DNA from: Aedes albopictus
Taxonomy: Eukaryota > Arthropoda > Insecta > Diptera > Culicidae
Length of the DNA: 64,000 nucleotides
NCBI RefSeq assembly: GCF_035046485.1
Contig: NC_085136.1
Location: 160,205,963-160,269,962 of the forward strand
Direction of reading: 5' to 3'
Made by a program: the position numbers and the translations under genes
The notes under the pieces: generated by a model
The model's database searches: none
The model's input: the letters and a program-made list of their open reading frames with translations, nothing else
What the model was told of the DNA's origin: nothing
Part shown: positions 30,428-41,348 of the stretch, piece after piece
Position numbering within the stretch: position 1 is the stretch's first letter
Layout of the letters: each line of letters starts with the position of its first letter

Positions 30428-31639
30428 TCAGCACACGTAGGGGAGAACGGAGTGGGATGCGTCTTCTATGTAGAAGCCACAGTTCTTACGGAATACGAAT
30501 CATAAATATTATGCCATGTACAGTACACTGACTCACCACTCCTGGGTGCCATGGACGGACAGACCATCCGAAGTGCAATGTAACTGCCGGCTTAGAATAG
30601 CACTATTGTTGCGGACGACTACGATTGAATTACACTAGTTTACAAAATAAAACGAAAGTCGTGAACTTCTGTCAAAGACCAACATTTTTGGAGCACAATT
30701 TAGCGCTGATTTCGAAATCGACCTTCAAAAATTTTTAAGTAGAACAGTTTTTGAGTTTTAGCTCAATATCGAGTTTTACAACTTTTCAAAATATGTAATT
30801 TACTAAAATTCATATATATTGCGTTTTGTTCAACCAGATTTAAATCTTCTTCCATAAATTAAAAGCTGAATACAATACCATTCGATCATCTGAATACAGG
30901 TTTTGCGTCAGATTGATAAATTTTAAGATATTGGCGAGTTTTAGGGACGATCTCCTTAAATTTTAGCAAAATTCTAAAAATTTTTTGTAGAAATGTATTT
31001 TTTTGAATAAGAAAAACCCTATTTAAAAATTCTTTCTTGACGTTTATTTGACATATTATGTGTAGGCGAGTTACAGTAAAAATTTCAGCTCAATCGGAGC
31101 ATTGATTACGGAGAATGAGATGTTTGAAGTGAGCGACTTTGCTTAAAAATAGAACAAAAATCGATTTCAAATCGTCACCCTTGTATGGAAAGTCGAAAAA
31201 AAATCCGCTCTACTGTAATTTTTTTCTTTTGCGTTTTCGAACTCAGGGCATGATTCTACACCAAAAATGATCATCAGCTTACCGAGTTCAAAAATGCTGT
31301 AAACTTGTGTTATATAAAAGTTATTAAAAATCTATTCTAAAATCAAAGTTGGACAGAGGACAAACAGACTAAAAATTGGACTAGAAATGTAATTTTTTTT
31401 TGTTGAATTTCTTAACTAAATCTAAATTTGTACTGATAATTAAAATGAACTAATTACAGCTCAAAGCAAGCTCCAAGCATAACAGTGAGTTTCGCTGTGG
31501 GAATCCGAACGTCTACCTCTCCAAAAACTATGGATGGCAAGAATCCACCCAACAGAGTAACCCCAATTCAATGTGATAAGCGACTCGTGTCAAATAATAT
31601 ATGATCGAGAGGGCGAAAAAGATGCTCGATCGTTGGGCA
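30428..31639. other. No gene; AT-rich sequence
   Basis: No frame, RNA or element terminus was recognised. A phrase with aaaattttt-type inverted motifs around 30640-31400 looks like the body of a decayed MITE, but I could not find both ends. Confidence 0.4.
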
Positions 31640-31753
31640 CCTGGGCACTAGAGAGCAGAGACAGGAGAAGTTAACTGTGCGTGAAGTACTTACCACGGCA
31701 CGTGCTAGCGTAGGGAATTTCATTTCATCCTTTCTAGCGCGCAGGGAGAGGCC

Positions 31754-32060
31754 ATGGATGGAAGGTGGGCAATGAAGGCCATTTACAAGAACAGAGATAA
31801 GCTTTCTGCCAAGGAGGTGACTGTGCAGCAGCCTGGTTCCCTCATAAAGGTTGCATCCTCGAAGTCGAACATTAGCAAGGACCTCAAGCAGACCTCGTTA
31901 AGACTTCATAAGTTAACGAAGACAGCCAAGCAGGACCATGATAAACTCATCACAAGTGCGGCAGAAGCAAAGCCCGTGAAGCCGAAGCCAGTCCAGACAA
32001 AGGCTTTTCCATTTACGGGTAGCCCGAAGGGTACACCTGGCGCGACTGCTTACGGCCAGC
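31754..32060 (+). pseudogene. R1-like ORF1 N-terminal fragment
   Basis: The frame starts at ATG 31754 and reads MDGRWAMKAIYKNRDKLSAK, then SKSNISKDLK, parallel to MDGAWLLRAVNR and SKSNISKDLK of the intact ORF1. The conserved start supports the ATG chosen for the intact ORF1. After about residue 100 the frame runs into inserted sequence and ends at 32305 without the gag core. Confidence 0.8.
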
Positions 32061-32144
32061 AATCAGTTAACTACATCGGCTGTTTTCCTACTCTCCGCAT
32101 CGACCAATGTGGCGCTAGTTTCCATGCGCGAAAAATCGCTAAAA

Positions 32145-32352
32145 GTAAATCGCAAAAATATTGTATGGCGAATAGCATCTTAAGGCAAATTTATCGAAGT
32201 GGAATACATTATTCGAAAAAATATTTGGTAGTGGTTGTCACAATGGTGACTACTATTAAGCCTACCAAATATTTTTTTTCAGTAAAAGCTTTCTATTTCA
32301 AGTAATTCAAGTTTAGATGCTTTTCACCATACAAAATAAAATTGATTTACTC
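32145..32352. mobile_element. MITE nested in R1-like ORF1 relic
   Basis: Imperfect inverted ends (AGTAAATC...TTGTATGGCGAATAGCATCT and the complement agatgcttttcaccatacaa...gatttact) bracket a segment with an inner hairpin around 32228-32270 (ggtagtggttgtcac and gtgactactattaagcctacc). R1 ORF1 sequence is on both sides. The target duplication is not clear. Confidence 0.65.
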
Positions 32353-32389
32353 CTGCTGATCAACTGTGGGTGTGCGCCAAGCGGGTAGT

Positions 32390-32830
32390 CCATTGCAGAA
32401 GTGTGCGAGTAAGCAGTTTCGAGAGGAGCTACCAGACGGAGCTGGCAAAGCCGGGAGGTTTTGAACTCCAAAAGAGAAGGGAAGTTATGCCTGCAAGTCG
32501 GACTCCGGCTTGGCATCCCGGAAAGTTTAGAAAGGTGAACCTGAGTAGGGAGTGCTGACCTTGTGGAGGTCCTCAGCCACCACAGGTTAGGGAAGGTCAT
32601 TGGAAGAATTTCCTCCTTGTCCCTAGTGGACAGGAATAAAAGAAAAGGAAAAAAAAAAAAACAGGAGTGCAGGAAAAGATTGCCAAGGACAAGAGGAGGG
32701 CAGGTGCCAAGCGTGAAAAGGGTGATGCGCTCGTCATCAAGACGGGCAAGTCAAAGTACTCGCAAGTCTTGAAGGCGATGGGGAGGAATGCCAAGCTCAT
32801 GAACTCGGCGTATTCGTACGGGTGAAATAA
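32390..32830 (+). pseudogene. R1-like ORF1 middle fragment
   Basis: Frame-broken blocks correspond to the basic region and beyond of the intact ORF1, most clearly AGAKREKGD-type sequence and a stretch comparable to IVIKTEQSKYSDVLKMM (here VIKTGKSKYSQVLK) near 32710-32770. An A13 run at about 32648-32662 and several frameshifts break it. Confidence 0.7.
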
Positions 32831-33123
32831 TTATCAAACTTTGGTATGGGGGGCTCGGCTTTAGACACGATACTATTTACCGACAGCTACCGTGATAAGC
32901 TGGAAAGAGGTCCTATAGGCAAATGTGCTTAAGGATGACAAGGGTGCACTGCACCGTGTCGCTCAACGCACTTCGTGTTACTGTCGGAATGATGCTTTTC
33001 GGCACCCTAATCGGAGAGAACATTGAGTACTTAGAAATGCCCGGCACGAGAAGCATACGTAGGCTAGCCAGGGTAGCCTAACCCGAGCAAAGGTGGATAA
33101 CTAAGCGATATCATTTTAATAAT

Positions 33124-33420
33124 GCCGGGGCCCGTAGCATAGTGGCTACACGTTCACTTCATAAGTGGATGGTCATGGGTTCGATCTCAGCCCCGGCACT
33201 TGCAATTTTTCGTCAGTTGCTCTTCCCCCCGAGAGCAGCTGACATCTGACCCTCTTCTGAGCATAACGGTAGCTCTAACGGTAACTCATAATGGACCCCC
33301 ATTCGGATTGGACTGGAGAAGGAACAAGAGCCAGACATCAGCATCCTCGTGCTCATCATTCTACCCTTGAATAGGGTAGAAAAGTGACAGCAGCGCAATG
33401 GCAACCAGTTCGATATGGTT
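33124..33420 (+). mobile_element. tRNA-derived SINE, head resembling tRNA-Met(CAT)
   Basis: Positions 33124-33198 fold like a tRNA: 7-bp acceptor stem GCCGGGG/CCCCGGC, D arm GTAGCATAGTGGCTAC, anticodon arm TTCAC-TTCATAA-GTGGA with anticodon CAT, and T arm around GGGTTCGATCTC. The T stem is imperfect, and about 220 bp of unrelated body follows (gagagcagctgacatctgacc...). This points to a SINE or tRNA pseudogene more than a working tRNA-Met gene. A and B boxes are both recognisable. Confidence 0.7.
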
Positions 33421-33466
33421 AGAATAGAGTAAATTTAGACACTGTACAAAATGTAAGCGCGGCCGT

Positions 33467-33689
33467 CAATCCACTTATCCGTGAGCGGTAATGGCGGCGG
33501 CGGGCACAAATAACTGATTCGAATTTTGACGTTTCTTGGGGATCGCAATCGGTTGGCGCCACCAAACGGTGGGTGAAGGGGTGAGGAAAAGAATGAAACT
33601 GTTTTGACTTTCCCCCAAGAAACGTCAAAATCCGAACCGGTTATTAGTGCCCGCCGTCGCCATTACCGCTCGCGGATAAGTGGATTGCA
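33467..33689. mobile_element. Foldback MITE with ~76-bp arms
   Basis: Left arm begins CAATCCACTTATCCGTGAGC and the right arm ends with its near complement GCTCGCGGATAAGTGGATTG; pairing continues through ggcgggcac and ttttgacgtttcttggg. The loop (about 33545-33610) is GC-richer. No frame. The target duplication was not resolved. Confidence 0.85.
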
Positions 33690-33699
33690 GTCGCTCACG

Positions 33700-34253
33700 C
33701 AGTGCCCTAGTGGACAAAAGAGCTGTAAATTAGGTTAAGTGGATAAAGGATAAAAAAATCTCTTTGATACTAAACTATGTTATCGGTATTATTATTTTAT
33801 TATTCTTGTTATCATTTTTTCCAATTGATGATAACAAAATTAGTTATCAATAATTTTGGTCTATCGCGATATCATAAAAATACTAAATGCTAACAAAATA
33901 TGTTATCAGTTTCCAAACGCACATTTCAAAGCTTTCCCAAAACTGAGAGTCTGGTTGAGTTCGAATCTAAAAAAAAAATTCCGTTTTCCATCTTCAATGT
34001 GACAACTGCAGTATGAAAGCGTAGCCTTCAACCACTCTCCCTCTCACTGAGTTCAGTTGGTTTAGGGGCTATCGGCTGCCACCGATAATCACTCAATCAG
34101 GGTTGGAGTCCCACTGGGCGCAATAGTTGTAAACATGGGTTATAATTATAAGATTTTTTTTTTCAACTGCTAGCAATGTAGGTAAAGTAGATTTTTACTA
34201 TTTTGGTTGATAAAATAGCTCTGAATGATATAGACTGTTTCAGAAATTATAAA
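33700..34253. other. No gene; TTATCA-rich sequence
   Basis: Between 33775 and 33915 words such as ttatcggtatt, gataacaaaattagttatcaa and atgttatcag recur, similar in style to 7409-7720. Nothing coding. Confidence 0.4.
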
Positions 34254-34255
34254 TA

Positions 34256-37006
34256 GGGGAGACTGGGGAGACTAGATCCCTTTTTCTTAATTTGCCAGTA
34301 ACATTAAGGCTTTTTACGGCATCATCAGCATCGGCAGCCATGTTGGATATGTGACTCGAAATTTCAACGTGATGGTTCTCTGCCACCAAAGCGATTATTC
34401 GTATGAAAAAGTATATCATCCTATATGCTCACTCGCGCTGATTGCAATGATACTTTTTCTGTTTCGTAGCAGCAGAATTGACAATTTTTTATCACTTCAA
34501 AAACACGAGGCAGACAATCATTGAAAGTCAAAAAGTCAATGATTCGTTTGAAAGCTTGGTGATGCATCATGACACCTTAAGAAAAAACACAAAACTAGAT
34601 CCATTTTTCGGACAGAATGGCAGATAAACATCTATTTTTTTTTGCTACGTTTCTAGCTGCACTCTGAATAGAGTTGAAACCTCTACACTAGACCTGAAGA
34701 TAGAAAAGAGTACGTAATTTTCAGAAGCAGTTTGCCAGCCGTACGCGGAAAATGATATCCATTAAGACACTGTTGCAAACTAACTCAGAAAGTTACGGTA
34801 GAAGATTGGAAAGTTTTCAATTGGTCAGTCAGTCAGGATTTGCCTATGTAGTGTTATGGTCACACGGTTTGTGTTTGTCTTCTTGTTTGATTTTGTGGTA
34901 TGGTTCAATATGTTTTTCTCCTCGTTAAGTCAGTTGTCGTATGTTTGTTTTTTTCATCGAATAAATCGAACCCCGTATGTTAAAATATAGTCGATCCTGT
35001 GTCAAATTGTTTTCTTGATATCGCTAATCGTTTTCTACTTCTCTGTGTTTATCTCTTGTGTACTTAAATTGTCATCGATCCAAAACCCACAGAAACATGT
35101 AACTGAACTTCTGATATTTTTCTGTTGGTGTCATAATACCATCTAAGAGATAAAAAAAATACGCCAAGTTGGTCAGATTGCAATACAATTTTAAATAATA
35201 AAGATTGCTTGTCAACTATTATGTATTCATCCCCCTACAAATACTATGAAAAATATTCAAATTCGTTCAATTGTCCTATCGGTCCTACCTAGATAAACCA
35301 TGTCATACAAATGTCAACCTAGTCATACACAAGTAACGTTGTTCAGTTCGAGGTTCAGTTAATAAAAAGCTGTCAATTTTTGTCCAAAATGTCGAAAGCA
35401 TTGACGTCAACAATGCGTTTAAGTGTTCGCACGTTGGCTTCGAATCTATCAGCACAATTAAGTGCTGCAAATCTCCTTCCCACTATTAATTCTTCGGTCG
35501 ATTTTAATTGCTTTGTTTAAAGAAAATATGACCAACTAACATTGTAAAAATTTGTAAAAGCGACTATGACATTAATAAATTACTAATCAAAATCAACCGA
35601 GAAACGTGGGAAATAGAGCCCAAACAACATTTTGAAGCCAGCTGGCTGTAAAAGGTTCCAAAACCTGTCAAAAATCCTATAATATCTTTATTAGGATTTG
35701 AAACGATCATCAAAACCTTCTCAAATCCAACCGAATTGGAACTATTGCTTGGGAATAGACTCTAGTGAGCCCCGGCGGTTCCTCCGTGTTTTTAGAGCAT
35801 ATCTGATGCATATGATCAACCATACTCCATCTGCAGCAGCCGGTTCGTGATGAACCGTTGGAGGCGCATTAAAGTGTTAAAGAGGTGATATGTTTCACTA
35901 AAGAACACTACATTACAATAATCAAAATGAAACTCCTTCACTTTAATACCGTCAACCCCTGCGAACTTGGCCAGGGAGAATGGCAGGTAAACATCAATTG
36001 CAAGTTTATACACAACAGAAGGACTTTAAATTATTGTTAAAGTTTTCAAAACTGTGTTTTTATGGAGGCATGTCTTATGATGTATTTTTCAAAAATGGGT
36101 CACAATTGATCCCCTTTTGAGCACATGTTTAATTTAAAGCAGTGGCGTCGCGTAACCTCACTTTTTACCTGTGCACTAAGTATAAATTCTTAATTTTTTT
36201 GAACAAATTTGCTTGTAATAATTAGAAAATGACGAGAATAGCTGCTTTCACTCATTTCTATTTCGATTTTGATCATAAATCCCCTGAAATTTCAAGTTTT
36301 AGGGTCGGTGCACAGGTAAAAAGTGAGGTTACGCGACGCCACTGATTTAAAGGAAAAATAACTCCAGAAGCTTCCTGTTCATTTTCTTTTCAAGTTTTCT
36401 CACATTTTCGATGAATATGGTGTATTTGAAATTATAAGATTTCCTTAAATTGTTAAGGATATGCCGTATTTTGAAAATGGGGAGACTTGATCCCCCTTTT
36501 AATGGTGTGTAATAAAATAATAGTTATCTGACACGTTTTATCATTGAATATACTAGAATTCCAAGTAAATAGGCTTCCAAATAGAATTTTCATTCTCACA
36601 TGCATAATGTGTGTGTAATCCTCGAGGGATCAAGTCTCCCCATGTCACTGTTGTATACACTAAGCTACATTAATTGAAATATTTATATAACAACCTTATT
36701 TGGATAAACACGTTTGATAGTATTTTATTTATACTATGTGCTGTGAAATTTTGACACGATTTGGTTAAATTTTCACAAAGCTATTGAGATTTTTCGGAAT
36801 CGCCTAAAAGATTTCTGAAGGACTGAAAACAAACCATCAGCCATTAAAAAATAATGCAATACACAATTAAAATCAATTGTAGCCAAAACATTGTCGGCTG
36901 TCCAGATGTTGTTTAGGAAAAAATATGCTAGAAGAAAACTGGTTTTGATTCCAAGAAAATATGGGGGAACAAGTCTCCCCAGGGATCAAGTCTCCTCAGT
37001 CTCCCC
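34256..37006. mobile_element. Large non-autonomous TIR element, 2.75 kb, TA duplication
   Basis: Left end GGGGAGACTGGGGAGACTAG and right end complement of CAAGTCTCCTCAGTCTCCCC; TA at 34254-34255 and 37007-37008. Subterminal copies of 'ggggagacttgatccc' occur at 36478-36494 and 36628-36642. No transposase is readable in 2.7 kb. A hAT-type MITE (36140-36344) is nested inside. Confidence 0.8.
36140..36344. mobile_element. hAT-type MITE, 205 bp, 8-bp TSD
   Basis: TIRs of about 36 bp begin CAGTGGCGTCGCGTAACCTC and are exact complements. The 8-bp duplication ATTTAAAG is perfect (36132-36139, 36345-36352). CAGTGGCG-type ends with 8-bp duplications are characteristic of hAT MITEs. It is nested in the 2.75-kb TIR element and therefore younger. 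Confidence 0.95.
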
Positions 37007-37019
37007 TACACTTTGTTTA

Positions 37020-37422
37020 CCCGAGCAGGAATGAATAACTGACATAACTGCAGCATACCAAAGTCAGGTATCATACCAAGACAAGGTATTGGTTGGTTAC
37101 CCAGGTATTGAAAATGACTTATTTAGGTATTTTGTAGGTACTGATAAAATACCTCAATGAGCTATTGGTTTGGTGTTGAGGACTACTTGAGGTATTATTC
37201 AATTATGAAAAATCGCTTTTGAATGGAAAAATCGCCGATTTATCATTCAGGTATTGCCATACCTGAGTTCATTATTCACGTGTTATGCACAGAATATACA
37301 CCAGTTATTATTTTAGGTATTTTACCTCTTATGCAGGGCTTCTTAATACCTCATTCAGATTGTAGATATTCGGTTTGCTAAACCTGAGTTTGGTATTCTT
37401 CAACTATTTTCTCCTGCTCGGG
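37020..37422. mobile_element. MITE with CCCGAGCAGGA termini
   Basis: Ends CCCGAGCAGGA and TCCTGCTCGGG are exact complements, and 'aggtatt'/'aatacct' words recur throughout in both orientations. The element is about 403 bp. I could not define a target duplication. No frame. Confidence 0.75.
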
Positions 37423-37439
37423 AAGTAATTCCTTTTGTT

Positions 37440-37575
37440 TCGTTGGTGTCGGAGGATGTTCCAGCCATTCATTCATATGCAGAAGGTCCTGGGTTCAATC
37501 CCTGGCTCGTCCCTTTCCTCCTACTTTGCATCTTTCTAACTACTTTCTCTCTCACTCTCTCTCTCTCTCTCCTAC
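37440..37575 (+). mobile_element. tRNA-derived SINE fragment with (CT)n
   Basis: A head-like stretch ends in a strong B box (GGTCCTGGGTTCAATCCCTG) followed by a body running into (CT)n at 37545-37571. The A-box side is weaker (ggtgtcggaggatgttccag). The frames at 37443-37688 on both strands are spurious. Confidence 0.55.
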
Positions 37576-37987
37576 ATATACATCTCATGTATATTCGTAT
37601 GTTCGTAGCGATCGCTAGAACCAGAAACGGATTGAAAAAAGCCGTTTCCCTTCCTTCCAACTTTCATCACACAATGGCCAAAACTTGATCAATTTGTTCG
37701 TCGAGTCATTGTGCAACGCACGCCATCTTCATGGGGACTTACCATGGTCAAGTCGAGGTTGTGAGCTTCGACGAGCTTGATGGCGATTGCATTGAACTCT
37801 CTCATCGGGGATACCAGGATATATCACTAGAGTTGTTCTAAAGGGAAGGCACCGCTTGAGATCTCTTCTTTAGGTAATTTTCGCCGAGCCATGTTCTGTG
37901 AATTGGCGAGTACATTTTCTCTTCGACAAAACCCGGCGGATACAAGCTTTTTCAGCGGCGCGACCGGTTTCTTCAGACGCACTAAAC

Positions 37988-38452
37988 CAGGGGTTACCAA
38001 CCTTTTTTCGGGTGGCGACCCCCTTTAAGAATTGTCAAAACCTCTTGGGCCCAATGAAAATTTTAAGAAAAAAATATGAATTAAACGAACGAATCCGTAG
38101 CCAGAAATTTACTGTGGGAGGGATTTTTGAGATTAATTATACGATTTTTTTATTCGACACTCACATTTCGTAAACTATGATGTCATGTACATTTAATTTG
38201 AGTCGTAGCTTAAAAATAGCGGCGCAGCCGAAAAAAAATTTCTTCTGAAGGCGTTTATACTGAAAATTTGTTCCTCAAATTGTGGCTTTTGGGGGTAGCG
38301 GTATACAAAATAAAAAAATATAATATAATAATATATATATAATTTGCACAAAACAGAATAAAAATTTATCATTTTTTTTGGAAACATCGCGGCCTCCTGG
38401 ACTGGCTTCACGGCCCCCTAGTGGGCCACGGACCACCGGTTGGGAACCCGTG
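37988..38452. mobile_element. hAT-type non-autonomous element, 465 bp, 8-bp TSD
   Basis: Ends CAGGGGTTACCAACC and GGTTGGGAACCCGTG are imperfect complements, and CACTAAAC is duplicated perfectly at 37980-37987 and 38453-38460. The interior is AT-rich without a frame. The CAGGGG terminus and 8-bp duplication are hAT hallmarks. Flanking sequence joins as cagacgCACTAAACtgacc, the empty site. Confidence 0.93.
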
Positions 38453-38460
38453 CACTAAAC

Positions 38461-39160
38461 TGACCGCCGATAGCACCAGTTTAATGGATCGGGATTATCA
38501 GGGATCGCAGGGTCGACCACGCCCCTCAGTGCCCCCAAAATAGTCCGATGTTAGTCCCGAGTTATCAGAAGGAAAGCTTAGTGAGCAGTCCTTCGAGCTC
38601 AGATAGTGATGTATTAATGGTTTGGACAGCTGCATATCTGGCTGATACACATGTTAACCTGGCCAACAAGAAAAATGTCAGGTCACTAGAGAAGTAGACG
38701 GCAATGGTTACCGTACAGAGGTGATCAGCCAGGAGGTTGCCGTTCTTGTTTGAGACGTGGCTCCGCCAAAGGGTAGGTATTCATTGTCGCGGTGCGTAGA
38801 CGGCAAAGAAACTATCCTGAGAATACTGATGACTTCGAAAATGTTTGCGAATGCCCTGCTTGACGATGAAGGTCGCGTTTCCACCGCTGGAGTCTGGGCG
38901 GTCCATGGTATATTTTGGAAGGCAGAAGTTCACTTAATGGATGAGCCGGGTCTCGGTGATGAATTCAACGATGTACTGGCCCAAGAAAGTACCCAACTCG
39001 AAGGTTTTCGCTCTCACAGAGCCAGCAATCATATTGGCGATATGAATGCCGCGCCGCACAGTGATGCGGCTCCATACAAAAGGTGGCGAAAAGTCTTAAC
39101 ATGAATTATATACCTTCACAGCTTACCAAACTTTGTTATTTATTAGAATTAGTTATCAAG
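38461..39160. other. Unassigned; 115-codon frame
   Basis: A plus-strand frame (38757-39104) opens at GTG and reads on through KETILRILMTSKMFANALLD and EVHLMDEPGLGDEFNDVL. It looks more protein-like than most noise in the window, and flanking sequence from about 37690 may belong to the same relic, but I recognise no domain. It could be a decayed retroelement fragment. Confidence 0.3.
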
Positions 39161-39650
39161 AAGACATTTTGACATCCCATGAGTCATATTGGCCACTTTT
39201 AGGACTATTCCGGAATCCTGGTTCCCCCGGGGAACAGGACATTTTTTGGATATTTTTAGAACCCATCTTGCGACACGCCATTTTTCATGATTTTGAAAAA
39301 TAGGTCCAGTAGAAGTCATTTACGGACTTTTGGGCGAGATTGGCCACTTTCAGGACCGTTCCGGAATCATGGTTCCCTTGGGGAAGAGGACAATATTTTG
39401 ATGTTTTTAAAACCCATCTTGCGACACACCATTTTTCATGATTTTGCAAACACGTTCCATTAGAAGTAATTTCCGGAATTTTGAGTTAGATTGGCCACTT
39501 TCAAGACCATTCCGGAATCCTGGTTCGCTCGGGGAAGAGGACATTTTTTGGATGTTTTCAAACTCCATCTTGCGACACACCATTCTTCATGAATTTTAAA
39601 AATATGTATATTAGTAGTCATTTCAGCACTTTTTCTAGATGGCCATCCAG
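39160..39650. repeat. Tandem repeat, ~151-bp unit, about three copies
   Basis: ATTGGCCACTTT recurs at 39188, 39339 and 39490, each followed by ttccggaatc, ggttcc, ggacattttttgga, acccatcttgcgacac and catttttcatg. Copies are diverged by roughly 15 percent. It looks like a small satellite block. Confidence 0.9.
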
Positions 39651-40032
39651 AAAACATGACTCCACTCAAAAGTCAAACGAATAAACATGTGCAAGTATAC
39701 GGAACCGTCTGAGATTATTTTTTTAAATCGCGTCTTTATAAAACAATTGTTAATATTTGTGTATAACAACTGAGCAAAAACTAAGCTTGATTATTAAAAA
39801 TTATTGAAATACAAATCAGTTGGTGTGTTATAATTTAGTTCTTCAAATTGCTCAATATGTCATTACAACAATAACATTTAAATTAGTTATACATTTCGTT
39901 TCATCAGTTATTATGATCAAAATTTTAATTTTTCTTTTTGACTTATCCTAATAAAAAACAGAAAAAAATAAGAATAATATTCATTTGATATCCGTGGGTG
40001 AGCCTATTATGCAAATTACAAATACAATACAC
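39651..40032. other. No gene; AT-rich
   Basis: AT-rich sequence with ttataac/gttatta words; nothing coding or RNA-like. Confidence 0.4.
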
Positions 40033-40130
40033 TGGAAAGCAAAAGAAACCCTGCATTTAATAATTGTGGAAGCGCTAAAAGAACTCTAAGTTGAAGAGAT
40101 GCAGGTCAAGTTGCAGTGAGAACATAAAAC
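40033..40130 (+). mobile_element. Truncated SINE 3' body
   Basis: The segment gcaaaagaaaccctgcattt, then aataattgtggaagcgct and ctaagttgaagagatgcagg, matches the 3' half of the SINE at 46517-46802 (gcaaaggaagcccttcaatt and so on). The tRNA head is missing. It is diverged. Confidence 0.75.
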
Positions 40131-40194
40131 AGGAAAAAAGATGGTCGCATCGGCATTGTATCTCTTCTTTATGTTGTCAATTCAACATTCGTCC

Positions 40195-40610
40195 TTCTGT
40201 CCTTTCAACCTTCTGTACTATTTTTTTTGTTTCGGCCTTTTGTCCATTCGACCTTTTATCCATTCGACCTTTTGTCCATTCGATCTTTTGTCCTTTTTTG
40301 TCCATTCGACCTTTAGTCCATTCGTCCTTCTGTCCTTTCGATCCTAGTTATTTCATTTATTTCGATCTTTCGACCTTTTGACCTTCGACCTTCGACCTTT
40401 TGATTTTTGACCTTTTGTCTTACAACCCCCTGAGAGCATATTTTACTATTTTTTTTATTCATTCGACCTTTTGTCCATTCGTCCATTTGTCAATTTGTCC
40501 ATTCGACCTTTTGTTCATTCGACCTTCTGTCCATTCGACCTTCTGTCCATAGACTTTCGACCTTTTGTCTTTAGACGTTCTGTACTTCGAACTTTTCTGC
40601 TATAGCCCAT
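40195..40610. repeat. Minisatellite, TTTTGTCCATTCGACC units
   Basis: Units of about 15-16 bases (CCTTTTGTCCATTCGA, with TTCTGTCC and TTTATCC variants) repeat irregularly on the plus strand. Frames at 40091-40381 rich in Phe, Cys and Pro are translations of the repeat. Confidence 0.9.
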
Positions 40611-41039
40611 CCGTTCAGGCACAACCCGATGAACATTCATAAAACATCACACGAAAGAGCTGTTACACGCTATGTTTTGACGTTACTACATACATGTTTC
40701 TTGCCACAAGTTCCCTGGAGCACACCGAAACGTCCGAAAATTTTCTAGCATAGCTTCCGCTATCGATGATCTGTTTCAGCCAGCAGAATACCCTATAGTG
40801 TAAACATATTTTTTAACTTTACTTAAAACCAGGTTTCCTATAGACCTAAATTGTTGAAGATGCTGCAAGTGTTATAGTCAACATGATATGCTTTGTAGTC
40901 GATTCCCGGTGATCATTGTACCACAAATATTTTTTTACTTCAACATCGAGTTCTAAACCAAATTTTCAATCGAATGATATATAAAATGGTTTTGTTTGGT
41001 TAAAATGTCATTGGGCTGTAAGGGTTTGATTTTCCGCGT
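40611..41039. other. No gene recognised
   Basis: AT-rich DNA without element ends, RNA signals or credible frames. Confidence 0.4.
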
Positions 41040-41051
41040 TTATATATGACC

Positions 41052-41336
41052 TTCTTCTTCTTCTTCTTCTTGGCGTAACGTCCTCATTGGGACAAAGCCT
41101 GCTTCTCAGCTTAGTGTTCTATGAGCACTTCCACAGTTATTAACTGAGAGCTTCCTCTGCCAATGACCATTTTGCATGCGTATATCGTGTGGCAGGCACG
41201 AAGATACTATATGCCCAAGGAAGTCAAGGAAATTTCCTTTACGAAAAGATCCTGGACCGACCGGGAATCGAACCCGTCACCCTCAGCATGGTCATGCTGA
41301 ATACCCGTGCGTTTACCGCCTCGGCTATATGGGCCC
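41052..41336 (-). mobile_element. tRNA-derived SINE with 12-bp TSD, minus strand
   Basis: Reverse-complement copy of the SINE at 30135-30415, including the B box (GGGAATCGAACCC in plus-strand sense) and a (CTT)n tail at its left side. Perfect duplications TTATATATGACC at 41040-41051 and 41337-41348. The plus-strand frame 41189-41455 is the SINE in antisense. Confidence 0.93.
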
Positions 41337-41348
41337 TTATATATGACC

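Larger units (their letters stand above)
31640..33085 (+). mobile_element. Internally deleted R1-like relic
   Basis: The element keeps an ORF1 start, scattered ORF1 pieces up to about 32830, then jumps to ORF2 C-terminal sequence at about 32870-33080 (an alignable run ending CPARGSIRRLARVA against MRGTRGIRRTVRMA). Most of EN and RT is deleted. A MITE interrupts ORF1 at about 32145-32352. No 3' UTR or tail was recognised. Confidence 0.75.

Noticed and set aside
38757..39104. 115-codon frame as a host gene
   Set aside because: It begins at GTG rather than ATG, has no recognised domain or splice context, and is bordered by a hAT-type element and a satellite; kept only as an unassigned segment.
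39160..39650. Regularly spaced repeats as a possible CRISPR array
   Set aside because: Units are 151 bp, diverged throughout, with no constant repeat and variable spacer pattern; the genome is clearly metazoan.
40091..40381. 96-codon Cys/Phe/Pro-rich frame
   Set aside because: It is translated minisatellite (TTTTGTCCATTCGACC units).
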